From contig JBAMJV010007988.1 in assembly GCA_037951105.1 (NCBI GenBank), positions 26,261-90,260 on the forward strand: a stretch of DNA of 64,000 nucleotides. Reading direction: 5' to 3'. The notes beneath the pieces are model-generated. The model did no database searches. It was not told where the DNA came from and worked only from the letters and a program-made list of their open reading frames with translations. How positions within the stretch are numbered: position 1 is the first letter of the stretch; every line of letters starts with the position of its first letter. Source of the stretch: Echinarachnius parma. Lineage: Eukaryota > Echinodermata > Echinoidea > Clypeasteroida > Echinarachniidae. Both the position numbers and the translations under genes were made by a program. Positions 48,532-60,899 of the stretch are shown one piece after another.

Positions 48532-49136
48532 AAGAAAAAGTATGACAAGTATATGTCACCTTCAAATCAAATTAATTCTAATTTGACGTTATATATGACC
48601 GATGTGTAACCATATTTTGTGTGTGTGCGTGTTTGTGTGTATTTTTATATTCGATTTTTTAAATTTTTAATTGTTTTTATCTTTGTTCATTTCTTTAGGG
48701 TATATGAATTGAATATTACTTTATGTTTTGCATGTATAAGCGGGCCCTGCCAATAAGCATTTGCTTCTCTTGGGCCCGAATCATTCATAATTTTGTAACT
48801 ATATAACTATATTTTAAACTTTGTATATATTGTACATATTGTTTATGTTTGATTGAATAAACTGGAAATACTAAAAAAAATCATGCTGATTACAGGTGTC
48901 GTTTGGTACATTTCACCAATTATCTATAACAAATCAAAACAGCTGCTTTATTGGACACCATCTTGGATTTTGAGGTGTTCACAACAAATCTTTACTGATA
49001 GACCTCTGAATAATTTTTCCTTATTAAGATTTCCTGCAAATCAAATCGGTTTAAGCTTGTTGTGGAAAGGTTCAAAAGATACATTTTCAAATGGGTACGT
49101 ATCACCTAATTCGTCTATGACGAATTTCATGTCTAG

Positions 49137-51368
49137 TTGCAATTTAGCATACAAATATTTCAAGAAATTCCAGGTAAGCCGTTATATTTCTTTTGTTTCG
49201 TAACTTATGGCGTTTTTAATTAGATGTTTGAAAACAGTAATTGATTCTCAATACAGCGCACATCAAATCTATGCATATAATGCGTTGCCAATTAACGAGA
49301 CCAGAACACCCTCCCCAATGTTAGGGTCTTCGCCCTCATACTACATCATACAATTTTATGAAACGCCCCTCCTTCCAGTAACGGTCAAAATAGTCTCTCA
49401 CCCCTAGCATTTGTGCGTAGTATCCCTATTAGAAATGAAATAATGCATGGGGAAGGAATTGTGATTCTCACTGTATGTTTAAACACCAACGTATAGCACA
49501 ATATTCATTTCTTCATTCATATCATGCATGTGTGTTTCATACCATGGAGTAAACAATTTAAGAGAGGTGTGTGTTGACTAACATATCATGACGGAACATT
49601 TTATGTTACACGACCGTGTTAATGATGGTGGTGATGATTATTGGATGATCTATTATGTTTCAGAATATCACAAAGGTGGGATCGAGTATGCTGTGCATTA
49701 AATGTGATTATTCCTGATTCTATGTTACACGTGTTAATGATGGTGGTGATAATTATTGGATTATCTATTATGCTTCAGAATATCACAAAGTGGGGATTAA
49801 TACTTGTCTCGATAATACATTGTTTTGTTGTTTTAGACATGCATACTGACTAAATTAATGCTTTCGTGATGGAAAATGCTATATGAATTTTAGTTGTAAT
49901 GAAAGTAATGAAATATACAGTTAATATATTTGTAGAAAAATATTAGGAATATATCACCAATGTGAAAAGGTAGTTTCAGTAGAGCCAGTGTGACAAAAAG
50001 CAGACTTGTATCTGAAACCTTAACCCTTTCAATTTGGAAAGTGTATTATTTATGTGTTGTATTATAGTGTCCTACGGACGTGAATAAAGACACTTGTAAA
50101 AGATCATCTTGTAAGATGATCCATGGTCATAGATTAGCTCCAGTTTGGACTGGTAGAGTTCACGGGCGTATAGATCGGGGGAGGGGGTGGGATGGGTAAT
50201 ATACCCCCCTCCCTTTTTTGGGTGGGGGTGTGGGGGGGGGGGGGGGGGAGGCAATGGCCTGTACAATAATTCCCCGCTATTTTTAATCGTGGAAACAAAA
50301 ATACATCTAATTTTTTTAAATACTAAATCAACCATTTGTATAGACCTTTATAATTTCCAGCTACATGTAATAAGATGTTCAGGGCATGAAGGGTACATGC
50401 CTTGCAATCAATATGGAGTTCGAACCTAGATAAACTCTGCACATGTGTCCCACATAATATTGTGTACTTCAATAAGACCCTTATTTAAGATAATTAATAT
50501 GATCTTCACAATAACAAGACAAAACAACTGCTTTTTTGGATGCTATATGAATTTTAGTTGTAATGAAAGTAATGAAATATACAGTTAATATATTTGTAGA
50601 AAAATATTAGGAATATATCACCAATGTGAAAAGGTAGTTTCAGTAGAGCCAGTGTGACAATAAGCAGACTTGTATCTGAAACCTTAACCCTTTCAATTTG
50701 GAAAGTGTATTATTTATGTGTTGTATTATAGTGTCCTACGGACGTGAATAAAGACACTTGTAAAAGATCATCTTGTAAGATGATCCATGGTCATAGATTA
50801 GCTCCAGTTTGGACTGGTAGAGTTCACGGGTGTATAGATCGGGGGAGGGGGTGGGATGGGTAATATACCTCCCTCCCTTTTTTGGGTGGGGGTGTGGGGG
50901 GGGGGGGGGGAGGCAATGGCCTGTACAATAATTCCCCGCTATTTTTAATAGTGGAAACAAAAATACATCTAATTTTTTTAAATACTAAATCAACCATTTG
51001 TATAGACCTTTATAATTTCCAGCTACATGTAATAAGATGTTCAGGGCATGAAGGGTACATGCCTTGCAATCAATATGGAGTTCGAACCTAGATAAACTCT
51101 GCACATGTGTCCCACATAATATTGTGTACTTCAATAAGACCCTTATTTAAGATAATTAATATGATCTTCACAATAACAAGACAAAACAACTGCTTTTTTG
51201 GACGCCATCTTGGATTGCAAATCCTTAGAGATAGACCTCTGAATATATTTCCTCATTAAGATTTCCTCCAAATAAAATTGGTTTAAACTTGTTGTGGAAA
51301 GGTTCAAAGGATAAATTTTCAAATGGGTACGGATCACCTAATTCGTCTATGACGAATTTCATGTCTAG
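49137..51368 (+). mobile_element. Helitron2/Helentron-like element 1, right segment with tandem duplication
   Basis: TTGCAATTTAGCATAC continues from CCTTTATT at 39977. The segment includes a tandem duplication of about 664 bp (49877-50540 and 50541 to about 51204), each carrying a poly-G tract, then the third-type tail and the CTAG end at 51368. The outer flanks of element 1 are GCATTTATT (to 18221) and TTTTGTC (from 51369), again T-T. Confidence 0.8.
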
Positions 51369-51857
51369 TTTTGTCTATTTTCTCTCTTTTTTCACACATA
51401 ATATAAATAATAGTTTTTTTTTGACAAATCTTCAAGGCATAAAAGAATTATCGAGGCATGGCCAGGAGCTACATCTAGATATCCTAAATATATCTCCATG
51501 GCTTGAGAATACATACAATTGGGCGATCGCACCACTGTCCAAATGTAATTAGCAACACTGATCCCTCCCCTGTCACATGATGCCGTCTTACCAGCCCTCA
51601 AAGTACGTTTCTTAGGCTTTCGGGGTACGCACCCCTCTGTTCACTCGCATAATACTGTCGAGGATCAGAGAAGGCGACACACACCTAGGTCACTCTGGCA
51701 TAGAGAGGGGGGCGTTAGCCTTACACAAGGAAACAAAAACAAAATGTAGCGCGATCGCACACTTATATGCTCTCGGCCTCATCCAAGTCAGGTTTTTATC
51801 AAGCAAAGCATTGTGGGCTCACACTAAATAACGTGCAGTGCAGTGGGTGCAAACATA
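51369..51857. other. no recognisable gene
   Basis: Interval between the rolling-circle stack and the minus-strand LINE. It shows some GC-containing stretches (GCGATCGC twice, near 51523 and 51751) but no coding similarity or repeat that I recognise. Confidence 0.4.
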
Positions 51858-51970
51858 ATAATAATAATTATAATAGTAAATTGGTATGACAAAAAACAAA
51901 CCAAAGACAAACAGACCATATTACAGTGTATATTATAATATTTTACAGAAACATAAAACTAATATTATGC

Positions 51971-52636
51971 TTACACGAAAGTTTGCTGTATAGCGAATCG
52001 TTTTGTCCTTTGTACGAAACGGACAATAGCCGCTTGAACATGTATATCTGTGGATTTTAGAATCATTTTCATATCATTTTCAAAAATATTAATTTCAACG
52101 AACATCATTGCTCGTTCAATTAAATATCTACGACACTCCATAAAATAATGAGTGACCGTTTCTAACGAAGAGCAAAAATCACATTTCCCTGTGGGGTGAA
52201 TCCCAAGTTTATATAAATCAAAATGAAGGCCTAAAATTCCCAAACGTAGTCTTCTGAAAATCTTTTCAGATTGTCTATTTAAATTACACAAAACCTGTTG
52301 TTTAACAAATGGCTGTATTTCTTTTTAAAAATAATTAGAATCTTCCCATCGACGTTGCCATGTATTTACGGCTCGTTCATTTAAAATTGTCTTTAATTCT
52401 GAAAGAGCAAGACCATTACGTATTTCAATATCTTTATATAATGCTTGTTTTGCATAGTAATCCACCATTTCATTTCCGTTTACTCCGCAGTGACTCGGTA
52501 TCCATTCAAAAAAGATATCTTTACCTGTCTTATCTAAATTTGTAAGAATACTCACAATCTCTAATACAAATGATTCTGAAATTTTATTATTTTGTAACGC
52601 CATGAGTGAGCTCAAAGAATCTGAAAAGATTACCAC
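51971..52636 (-). pseudogene. I-clade LINE ORF2, RNase H end and C-terminal zinc motif
   Basis: Same frame as the preceding piece, with one further TAA near 52323. It carries VIFSDSLSSLMAL (third catalytic Asp) and FEWIPSHCGVNGNEMVDYYA (His and final Asp) of RNase H. After the stop come CNLNRQSEKIFRRLRLG and a GKCDFCSSLETVTHYFMECR motif (C-x2-C...H...C), a zinc-knuckle-like C terminus usual in this LINE group. The two stops and the upstream frameshift make it inactive. Confidence 0.8.
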
Positions 52637-53840
52637 TCAAACATACACTTCAACAGACTGTAACCAATCCAGAGCTAAAGCGATTGCTGCCAATTCTGCT
52701 CTATATGATGATGTAAAATCTGTAAGTCTTTTCGACTGTGAGTATGAAAAAGCCGGTACATAAAAAGCCGCTGAGCATCTCCCTGAACCGGGTGCCTTTG
52801 AACCATCCGTGAATATGTGCAATTGTGCTGACCATTTCTTTTGAATTAATTCAATACTTTTTTGTTGAAGATAGGCTGGGTTGTTATCCTTTGTGAATTC
52901 TTGACTCAATTCAATAGATATGTGTGCTGGGCTAAGAAGCCACGGAGGTAGTGGAGATGACAAAAAAGGTTCAACAGAGACACTATCGATATTACTTATT
53001 CTGCATGCAAAAGGTCTGTTTCCTGCTTTACATTTCATAATTAATTTCACTTGCCAATCTGGCCGAAAAACTTTTAACAATGGGTGATCTAAGTGTCTCT
53101 GGAAACTAAATTTATATTTTTCTGTCATAAAATTTCTTCTAATGTCCAGAGGCATTTCTCCCATTTCGACTTGCAAAGATGCTAATGGCGTTGAAGGGAG
53201 TGCACCGGCACATATCCGAAGTGCTTGAAATTGAATTGAGTTAACAGGTTTTTTGACCGTGTCAGAGGCGCTATTATATGCCTCACATCCATAATCCAAA
53301 ACAGGTCGTATCATTGCTCTGTATACCATTAAGAGAGATTTCGATGAGCTTCCCCATTCCGTTTTTGTTAAAGTTCTAAGTATATTTAATTTCCTTTTAC
53401 ATCTTAGTACTATATTCTCAATATGTTTTTGCCAAGTAAGGTGTTTATCAAATATAATTCCTAAAAATCGTTGACTTTCTTTAAACATTAAATCTTCATC
53501 ATTTATTTTCAAAATAGGATATTCTACATGTATACTTCTAGTAAACAAGACAGGAACTGTTTTGTGTACTGATAACTTAAATCTCCATTTATGGAACCAA
53601 TTTTGTAATATTCCAATATAATTCTGTAGTTGTTCTGTCATATCAAATAAATTCATCCCTGAAATCCAAACAGCGCAGTCATCTGCATACAAAGATATTT
53701 GTATTCCGGGGACGACAGGGATATCTTTCATCATAATATTAAATAACAGCGGGCTTAAAGCACTTCCCTGTGGAAGCCCATTACATTGTTCATATATTTG
53801 TGACTTTGTTTGTCCCACTTTTACCTGAAAGGTGCGATTT
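52637..53840 (-). pseudogene. I-clade LINE ORF2, RT C-terminal half and RNase H start
   Basis: Continues the RT with NGLPQGSALSPLLFN and ISLYADDCAVW (YADD catalytic box intact), a thumb-like region, then RNase H beginning LHIFTDGSKAPGSG with the first Asp (TDGS) and the Glu in YRAELAAIALALDW. It stops at a TGA at 52637-52639, immediately before VVIFSDS in the same frame, so this is a single nonsense change inside the RNase H domain. Confidence 0.82.
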
Positions 53841-55013
53841 TCAAGCTCTTATTCCAATTTGTGCTAATTTAAACATCAATCCTTCAATCCATAATTTATC
53901 ATACGCCTTTTCTATATCTAGAAACAAGGCTAAAGTATGAAGTCCTGTATTTAAATTTGTTTGTATAGAATTTTCTAATTCAACTATATTATCCACTATA
54001 TTGCGTCCTTTTCGAAAACCACTCATAAAAGGAGGCAAAATATTGTGTTTTTCAACAAACCAATATAGTCTTTCCTTTATCATTTTTTCCAATATCTTAC
54101 TCATGCACGACATTAAAGCTATTGGTCGATAGGAAGACAATTCTTGTGATTGTTTACCTTGTTTCCGTATAGGAACAATTATAGAGTGCTTCAATTGTTT
54201 AGGAATAACTTCAGAATTCCAACAAATATTCAAAACCTTCAAAAACAATAACTTACTTGTGGCAGACAAATTTTTATAGACTACATATGGAATTTTGTCC
54301 TGACCAGGGGCCGATTGCTTACAATTATCTAAAGCTTTACTTAACTCTTGAATAGTAAAGTCTGTATCCAAAACATTAGTCAAACCGTCATTTTGTAATG
54401 TGGGCAATATTTGTTTATTCAAAATATTTTGACTAGATGTCTGGAAATATTTCCCTAAAGTATCGGCCTTTTCCTGGTCAGTTACAAATTGTTTATCTTC
54501 TTGAACAAGTATTGGCAAATTTTTAGGGGAGGTAACTTTAACACCATTCAATTTTTGTATGCAAGTCCAAATCTTAGATTCTGACATAAAACGATCCATC
54601 TTTTGACAAAAACCCTTCCAATATTTTCGTTCCGCATTTCGTAACATTTTCTGGGCTTGTCCTTTCTTTTTTAAATAATCATCCAAACTTTCAACAGAAA
54701 TACAACGAGATAGTTTATTACAGGCCCGATTTCTTTCTTTAATAGCTTGTGTGCAGTCTAAAGTCCACCAAAAGACCGATTCATGTTTTTTCTTTGTTTT
54801 ATTTACAGGCAAAGTCTCTTTTATTGCCTTTTTAAAATATTTCATAAACATTTCATATGTCTTTTGGACGTCATTTTGTACAATTAATTCTGCACATAAT
54901 ATTTCCTCACATTTGCCTGCAAAAGTTGCCCAATTCATATTTTTAAATGACGTCATAGGATATAGTCTTTCTTCAGGCTTTATTACGCACGGATTACTGG
55001 TTAGAAATTTCAC
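53841..55013 (-). pseudogene. I-clade LINE ORF2, RT N-terminal half
   Basis: 390 codons on the minus strand. Visible RT blocks: KQSAPGQDKIPY, LKHSIIVPIRKQGK, SYRPIALMSCMSKILEKMI, FMSGFRKGRN and FLDIEKAYDKLW, where the first catalytic Asp lies in LDIEKAYD. The frame ends at IGIRA and a TGA. The next RT block resumes one frame over only a few codons later (ENRTFQVKVGQTKS), which implies a deletion of roughly 15 residues together with a frameshift at about 53830. The upstream N-terminal part lacks the endonuclease. Confidence 0.82.
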
Positions 55014-55050
55014 TAACTGTGACTTACAGTAGCACTTCCAAGGGTTGGAA

Positions 55051-55653
55051 AGGGGTGATTTAAATAATATTACCTTGGGTAAAGCCTAGAAAGTCAATAC
55101 TAAATATGAAAATTTGCTCTCGTTGTGCTTATTATTCGTACGTGAACACGTGCATTTCATATTGGGACGTGTACACAGCTAGCTTTGTGTGGGGGAGAGG
55201 TACAGTACCGTCCAAGCCGTTCATGCATGCTACGTACTACAGCTGTAACGAGTAAGACGTGACTGAAAGTTGTTGTGTGTTGTTGTTTTGCTGTGTTTGT
55301 TTTTGTTTGTTGAGTTTATCAACAAAAAATGTGTTTGAACTTAATATTATTCATTTGGTTAAGTTTTTGTTTTACTTTGAAGAGCATTTGTAGTTTTGTT
55401 TTGAAGAAAGGGAACAAGAATATACTGAGTGTCTAAGACATTACGAGCCTAACCATTACTTGGCGTATTAATGGCCGAGGGAAATGGGGGGGGGGGGGGC
55501 GGCGGAGGGGGGGGGAATTTAAAACATTAAGTACAAAATTAGTCAAAAAATGGAAGATAATTATATAAAGGGCAATCATCTTTGAAGACTCAAGAAATTG
55601 TTCACCCATCTCAAACTTTTTTTTCTTTGTATACGTTAGGCCTATGTTTAATT
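55051..55653. other. no recognisable gene
   Basis: Unassigned sequence between the LINE and the next rolling-circle element. Contains a poly-G/C-rich run near 55486-55515 and TG/TTTG-rich stretches. No coding similarity seen. Confidence 0.4.
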
Positions 55654-58600
55654 AGGTGATACGTATAGCGTATCACCTTTTGTTATTACTCAGCGGGTGC
55701 TTCCACAATCGCACAATACATCACGATCATCTCTGGCTTTGTTTATATAATTCGTGTCATGTTACAAGGCTCGATCTCGATAAGATCTTGTTCATAACAT
55801 ATCAAATTATCATGCCACAACATTTCATAACGCTACCACGATCCGTCGTCATTTCCCGTGGTCATTCCAATCCATAAATATACCGCAATTGTGGAAACAC
55901 AAAATTATTCATCCTACTTTTTAGGTGATACGTATAGCGTATCACCTTTTGTTATTACTCAGCGGGTGCTTCCACAATCGCACAATACGTCACGATCATC
56001 TCTGGCTTTGTTTATATAATTCGTGTCATGTTACAAGGCTCGATCTCGATAAGATCTTGTTCATAACATATCAAATTATCATGCCACAACATTTCATAAC
56101 GCTACCACGATCCGTCGTCATTTCCCGTGGTCATTCCAATTTATAAATATACCGCAATTTTGGAAACACAAAAGTATTCATCCTACTGTTTTTTTTTTCT
56201 TTTTACGTTTTTTGTGTGTCGTGTTTGTAAAATTTGGCTGGGGATATGATAATGAAACTTGGTGAATATTATAGACCTTGGTCCGAAATTGTGCACCTGG
56301 GTAATGATTGTGACGTCACTACCCTGTGACGCCATAGAGACGCCATTTTGTGAAATATTTCAACAGCCCATATCTTTCTTACGGAATGGTATATTTTAAC
56401 CAAATTTTGTATATGGAAAGCTAAGGTCAAGGGCTATAAAAAAATGTCGCACCCAAGGTGGTACGGTCAACGACGGACGCGTACGCGCGCGTCAGAGGGT
56501 AAAAATGGTCGAAAAATTCTCAAATCGACCCGCGAACCAATTTTCCATACGTTTCAGGTCATTTCGAGCAAACGCGCGCGCGCTTTTGCACGCGTAGCGC
56601 GCACGGAACGAAAAAGTCGCGTTCTTTTTCTTGGAAATTGTTCCCAATACTTTCTATGATAAATTAAAACAGTTTCCAGATGTCCTCGACCAGAAATGCC
56701 CGAATGCGAGGGCGTAAAACCTTAAAATCCGCGAGTGCTGCTATGCGCAAAATATGTACAAAATATGCCCCTTTTAATTGATAATAATTTTCAAAATCCG
56801 TGGTTAATTTTTGTTAAAAATATTTTTCCTTGCAGACCAATGAGTTGTAGATATGACGTCATGCATCCTTATTGCCAAACAAACATCATTACGTAATCAT
56901 ATGACCACGAGAAGTGAACATTAGCAGTTTTCAACGATTTTATCATTTGCAATTATGTATATATCGTGTTTGGATTCCGATATCTCGGTCAATCCTGCTT
57001 GAATCTGTCTCAAATTTTGATATCTTGTAGCTGGGATGATTCTGAACAATTACTAGCTCTTTTCGACCGGAAATGTGCCAATGCGCGCGTGTTACACATG
57101 AAATCCGCGCGTCCCGCCATATGTAAAATATGTGAAAATGTGGTAAAAACATGCCCTTTTCAATCGATCATAATTTTTAAAATCCATGTTCCGTGTTTTG
57201 GTTGTTGTGTATTCGTGACAGAGTATGAGTTGTAGATATGGCGCGATATTCAAAAATCGCCAATCGGACATCATGACGTCATCAATTTGCCATGAAAAGC
57301 GAAAATTTAATTTTGATTGATTTCATAAATTTTGTATTATGTTTTGAAGGTGCAGTCGTGTTTCTATCTCCTTCGATTCTGCTCGAATACGTCTACAATT
57401 TTGATATGTTGTAGCGGAGATCTGGAGGAAAAATAATATGTTCCTATTATGTTACTCACATAATGGCAACATTTGTTTTTTCTCTATTGCAATGTAGGAT
57501 ACAAATATTTCAAGATATTCCGAGTAAGCCGTTATATTTCTTTTGTTTCGTAACTTATGGTGTTTTTAATTAAATGTTTGAAATCAGTAATTGGTTCTCA
57601 AAACAGGGCACATCAAATTGATGCATATAATGCCTTGCTAATTAACGTGACTAAGCCGCCCTCCCCAAAGTATGAGGCTTCGCCCCTATTACTACGTCGT
57701 TCAACGCCCACCTGTTTTCAGTAAGGGTCGAAATAATCTCTCAACCCTAGCGTTTGTGTGTAGTAATCCCTATTAGTGCTGCAATAATGGGGAGGGAATT
57801 TTGACTCATACTAACTGTACGTAGCAAGGTTCTTCCAATGCATACAAAACAATAGTGGATGTGTGTGAGAGGGTGATGGATGACCAAGGGTGGAAAGGTC
57901 TGGACAATGTTTACAGGATCTAGCCAGTGGTGTGAGTTGTGGAATGTTGATGAATAAATAGAGAGAATGACACAAAGTAAGAGAGAATGACAGAATATAA
58001 GAGTGGAATGATAAGATGATGATGGTACAATTTAGAGTACGATACTGCATAATCAAATAATATTCTTCAGGATATCACACTCCTCCCCCTTTAGATTTTT
58101 ACTTCAAATTATGTGGACGCATTATAGGTCTGATGGTGTGTAGTCTTATCGTTCAGGCCCATGAAGGTATATTAGTTTGTGTTGTACATACTACATAGAC
58201 TTCACTTTTAGTAGTAAATGCAACTTGATTGTGTGAAATTAAATAATTATCAAAAGTGTCTGGAAAATAAAGAATAAATATGACGACGACTACTTCTGAT
58301 AATAGTGGCGTACTCAGGATTTTTCAAAGGGGGGGGTTATTTCGTCAACCAACATTTTCAAGGGGGGGTGGGTGTCGGTAAATTTGTTTCGAGGGGGGAG
58401 GGGTGTCGGTGAAGATTTTTGAGGCGGGGGGGGGGGGGAGGCACTGAAGATCTTTTCGAGGGGGTGTAGTTGGGGATTTGTTTTCGAAGGGGGAAGGGTT
58501 GTCGGTGAATATTTTTTGAGGGGGGTGTCGGTAAAGATTTTGTTTGAGGGGTGTCAGTGAACATTATTTGAGGGGGTCGTCAGTGAAGATTTTCATCGGG

Positions 58601-59047
58601 GGGGGGGGTGTTGGTGAAGATTGTTTTGTTGATGCGGGTGTCAGTGAAGATTTTCTAGGGGGGTTGTAGGTGATGATTTTATCGGGAGGGGGGTTGTTGG
58701 TGTTGATTTTTTTTTGAGGGGGTTGTCGGTGAAGATTTTTTTGGGGGTGTGTCAGTGAGAATTATTTGAGGGGGGTGTCGGTGAAGATTTTTCTCGGGGG
58801 GGGGGGGTGTTGATGAAGATTTGTTGAGGGGGGTGTAGGCGAAATTTTGTTGATGGGGTAGTCTGAGAGAATTATTTGAGGGGGATTTCGGTGAACATTT
58901 TTCTCAGGGGGTCGGTGTTGGTGAAGATTTTGTTTATGGGGGGGGGGGGAGGGGGGTGTTGGTGAAGATTATTCAAGGGGTCTAAGGTCAAAGGTCAAAG
59001 GTCATACGTATCACCTAATTCGTCACAGTGACGAATTTCATGTCTAG
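55654..59047 (+). mobile_element. older Helitron2/Helentron-like element with duplicated 5' end
   Basis: The 5' hairpin and first ~269 bp occur twice in tandem (55654-55922 and 55923 on), the second copy starting in the T-run where elements are cut elsewhere. The body is clearly the same family but more diverged than the 18-51 kb copies. The 3' part (58320-58985) is an expanded G-rich minisatellite, then ACGTATCACCTAATTCGTC, hairpin and CTAG at 59047. Outer flanks are GTTTAATT and TTTATTACG. No transposase ORF. Confidence 0.82.
58320..58985 (+). repeat. G-rich minisatellite, ~25-35-bp units
   Basis: Repeats of the type GGGGGGTGTCGGTGAAGATT with TTTTTCGAG variants, about 20 copies of uneven length. 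Shorter relatives lie at 29340-29525 and 34620-34805, always just before the 3' end of the rolling-circle elements. Runs of 7-13 G could form G-quadruplexes on the plus strand (inference). Confidence 0.85.
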
Positions 59048-60899
59048 TTTATTACGTGTTTTGTTTGTCTCATTGTCCGTAATTGTATTCCACGTGTATC
59101 TCAATAATTACAATAACTCATCATATGATTCTATAATTACTATTGTGTAATGAATCATCTTATTTTAAAATTGTATTATGTTATTCTTTGCTATAGGCCC
59201 TAATGAAGATGTATTTATAATTTTTGCAGCACTTCTATCTGCATGCAGGTGGTCAACAGAAATGGTGGTCTCTAAATACTTGAAGAATTACCATGGTTAC
59301 GGAGGACAACAGTATCAACTAAAATGTTGCACAACTGACAAATGACAAAAAGTGACTCATTCATTTATTTTGTAATGGCGTAGAGATGATTGATAAATAA
59401 TTGTGTTATTTATGTCGGAGATTGGTGTTTGATTGTATGATGATGATTACGAGAGTGATTATGACAATGTTAGTACTTTAGGGGGGGGGGGAGGTGTCCT
59501 GATATCGAGTTTGTATGAAAAACTCAGGATAACTGTGGTCAGGATGATGATGGAAATACTTACAATTTGGCAATAATAAAGTTTGAATAGTGACAACCCC
59601 CCCCCCCCCCCCCCCCCGATCAATACTCAGGACGAAAGGTTATGATAATGAATGATTTAGATGTATGTGATATTACAGGAGACTCAATAATGTATAACAT
59701 TCATCATGTTCTGTGTTTTGCCGCTAGCTGATGTAGGAAGTGAGCCTTAAACTTCCAATTGGACCGTTCGATAAATCAAGCTTAATCAAGTACCCCCCCC
59801 CCCCCCCCCCCCCGACCGTGTTTTGGGGGATTTGAACCCCCCCCCCCCCCCCTTTTTCAAATTTTAACTGGTCTCGAGACCGAATTTTAGCGCCATGTCT
59901 TAAATAAATATGTGTGTGAGCTGCTAATGTTATTTAGTCGCGGCATGTTTTTTTTGATGATTTTGTTGGTGCGTGTCACTTTGTTTGTGTATGTGTGCGT
60001 GCGTGTGTGTGTGTATGTGTGTGTGTGTATATAATGGTCTTGTAATTCGGAACACATCAATACATAATTGGAGCTAGCCCAAGTCCCAAATTTTATATTT
60101 ACCTTTTCGATGTACTTGGAAATATTCAAATCACATGCATGAGTTTATAATCCAAAATACCTGCCTGCATTCAATCGCACATTACATTTCAAGGCCGAAA
60201 CGAGTGAAAATGCGTATTGAGGGTGTCTTATTTAAAACAGAAACGATGGTTGCCTTCAGTGGGGTAGTGTGGTCGGACTGACTGATTGGGGGGAGGGGGC
60301 ACACCTTATATGTATTTCCTTGTTTTTTCAAAAAATGTCCCCTTATAATTATGTTCGCTTAATTATTAAGCGTAGCAAGGTCGATAAACCAAGTTATTAT
60401 GCTTAGATTGTATTAATTTGATTTTGTATTCATGTATTTTTATTTATTTATTTATTCGTATTTATTTTTGTATTATTATTTTTTTTTTTTTTATTTGTAT
60501 TTATTTTTTTTTATTTTTATTATATATATATATATTTTTTTTTTTTTTTTGGGGGGGCATTGTTTTGTATTTGTTTTGGTTTGTTTGTTCGTTTGTTTTT
60601 TTGTTTTTTTTGGGGGGTGGGTTCAGTAGTTGTCTCGACCATCACAAACAATGGTCTTGGGGTCTTTTTTTCTTCATTAATGACTCCTTGGTGATCGATC
60701 ATTTTGTTTCCGCAATGGCCGCCGCCTGAATGTCCAAGTTAATCTGAAATGAAACATAAAATGAAACAGTTAATAATAAGGATAAACATTACATGGTTAT
60801 TACACTTCAATCCATTTTCCAAGCATGAGTGCAAGAAATGTGTTTTCAATTTAATACAAAATGACTTGCTTCAATTTTACATGAATTGGTTTTAATTTC
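59048..60899. other. homopolymer and low-complexity DNA, no gene
   Basis: Poly-C tracts near 59597, 59791 and 59838; a GT-rich run near 59990-60030; a long T-rich, TATT-rich stretch at about 60425-60615. The ORFs of up to 103 codons here are Phe/Tyr-rich translations of T-runs and are not considered genes. Confidence 0.55.

Larger units (their letters stand above)
44855..48880 (+). mobile_element. CR1-like LINE retrotransposon, 5'-truncated in ORF1
   Basis: Left border follows ..GAAACGTC at 44854 and right border is an A-run before TCATGCTGATTAC at 48881. Comparison with intact copies (for example 34030-34085) shows about 21 bp of target, TATTGTC...AACTGC, is missing, so the insertion deleted target rather than duplicating it. 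The 3' UTR has a GGGCCC-based stem-loop (CGGGCCC 48741-48747 with GGGCCCG 48772-48778) and GAATAAAC before the tail. ORF1 fragment plus nearly complete ORF2. Confidence 0.85.
39978..49136 (+). mobile_element. complete Helitron2/Helentron-like element containing a LINE
   Basis: The 5' end at 39978 (a slightly altered hairpin, AGGTGATACGCATACG..) and 3' CTAG at 49136 are bordered by CCTTTATT on the left and TTGCAATTTAGC on the right, the intact-site halves of element 1. A CR1-like LINE occupies 44855 to about 48880, so the element itself is about 5.1 kb. It carries the exon-like ORF (41931-42097) and tRNA-like B-box motif (about 44100). No protein resembling Rep/helicase. Confidence 0.83.
51858..55050 (-). 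mobile_element. I-clade LINE (RT plus RNase H), 5'-truncated and inactive
   Basis: The minus-strand reading runs 55013 down to 51971 in consecutive pieces. Order: RT, then RNase H, then a Cys/His C-terminal motif. The endonuclease and ORF1 expected upstream are absent, so the copy is 5'-truncated near 55050. Below 51971 is a short 3' UTR ending in an ATT/TAA-type triplet run (about 51858-51875), as in I-type elements. RT plus RNase H with an (L/F)DIEKAYD box is typical of the I/Nimb group; the exact family would need a tree. Confidence 0.82.

Noticed and set aside
60418..60729. 103-codon Phe/Tyr-rich ORF
   Set aside because: Translation of a T-rich low-complexity tract.
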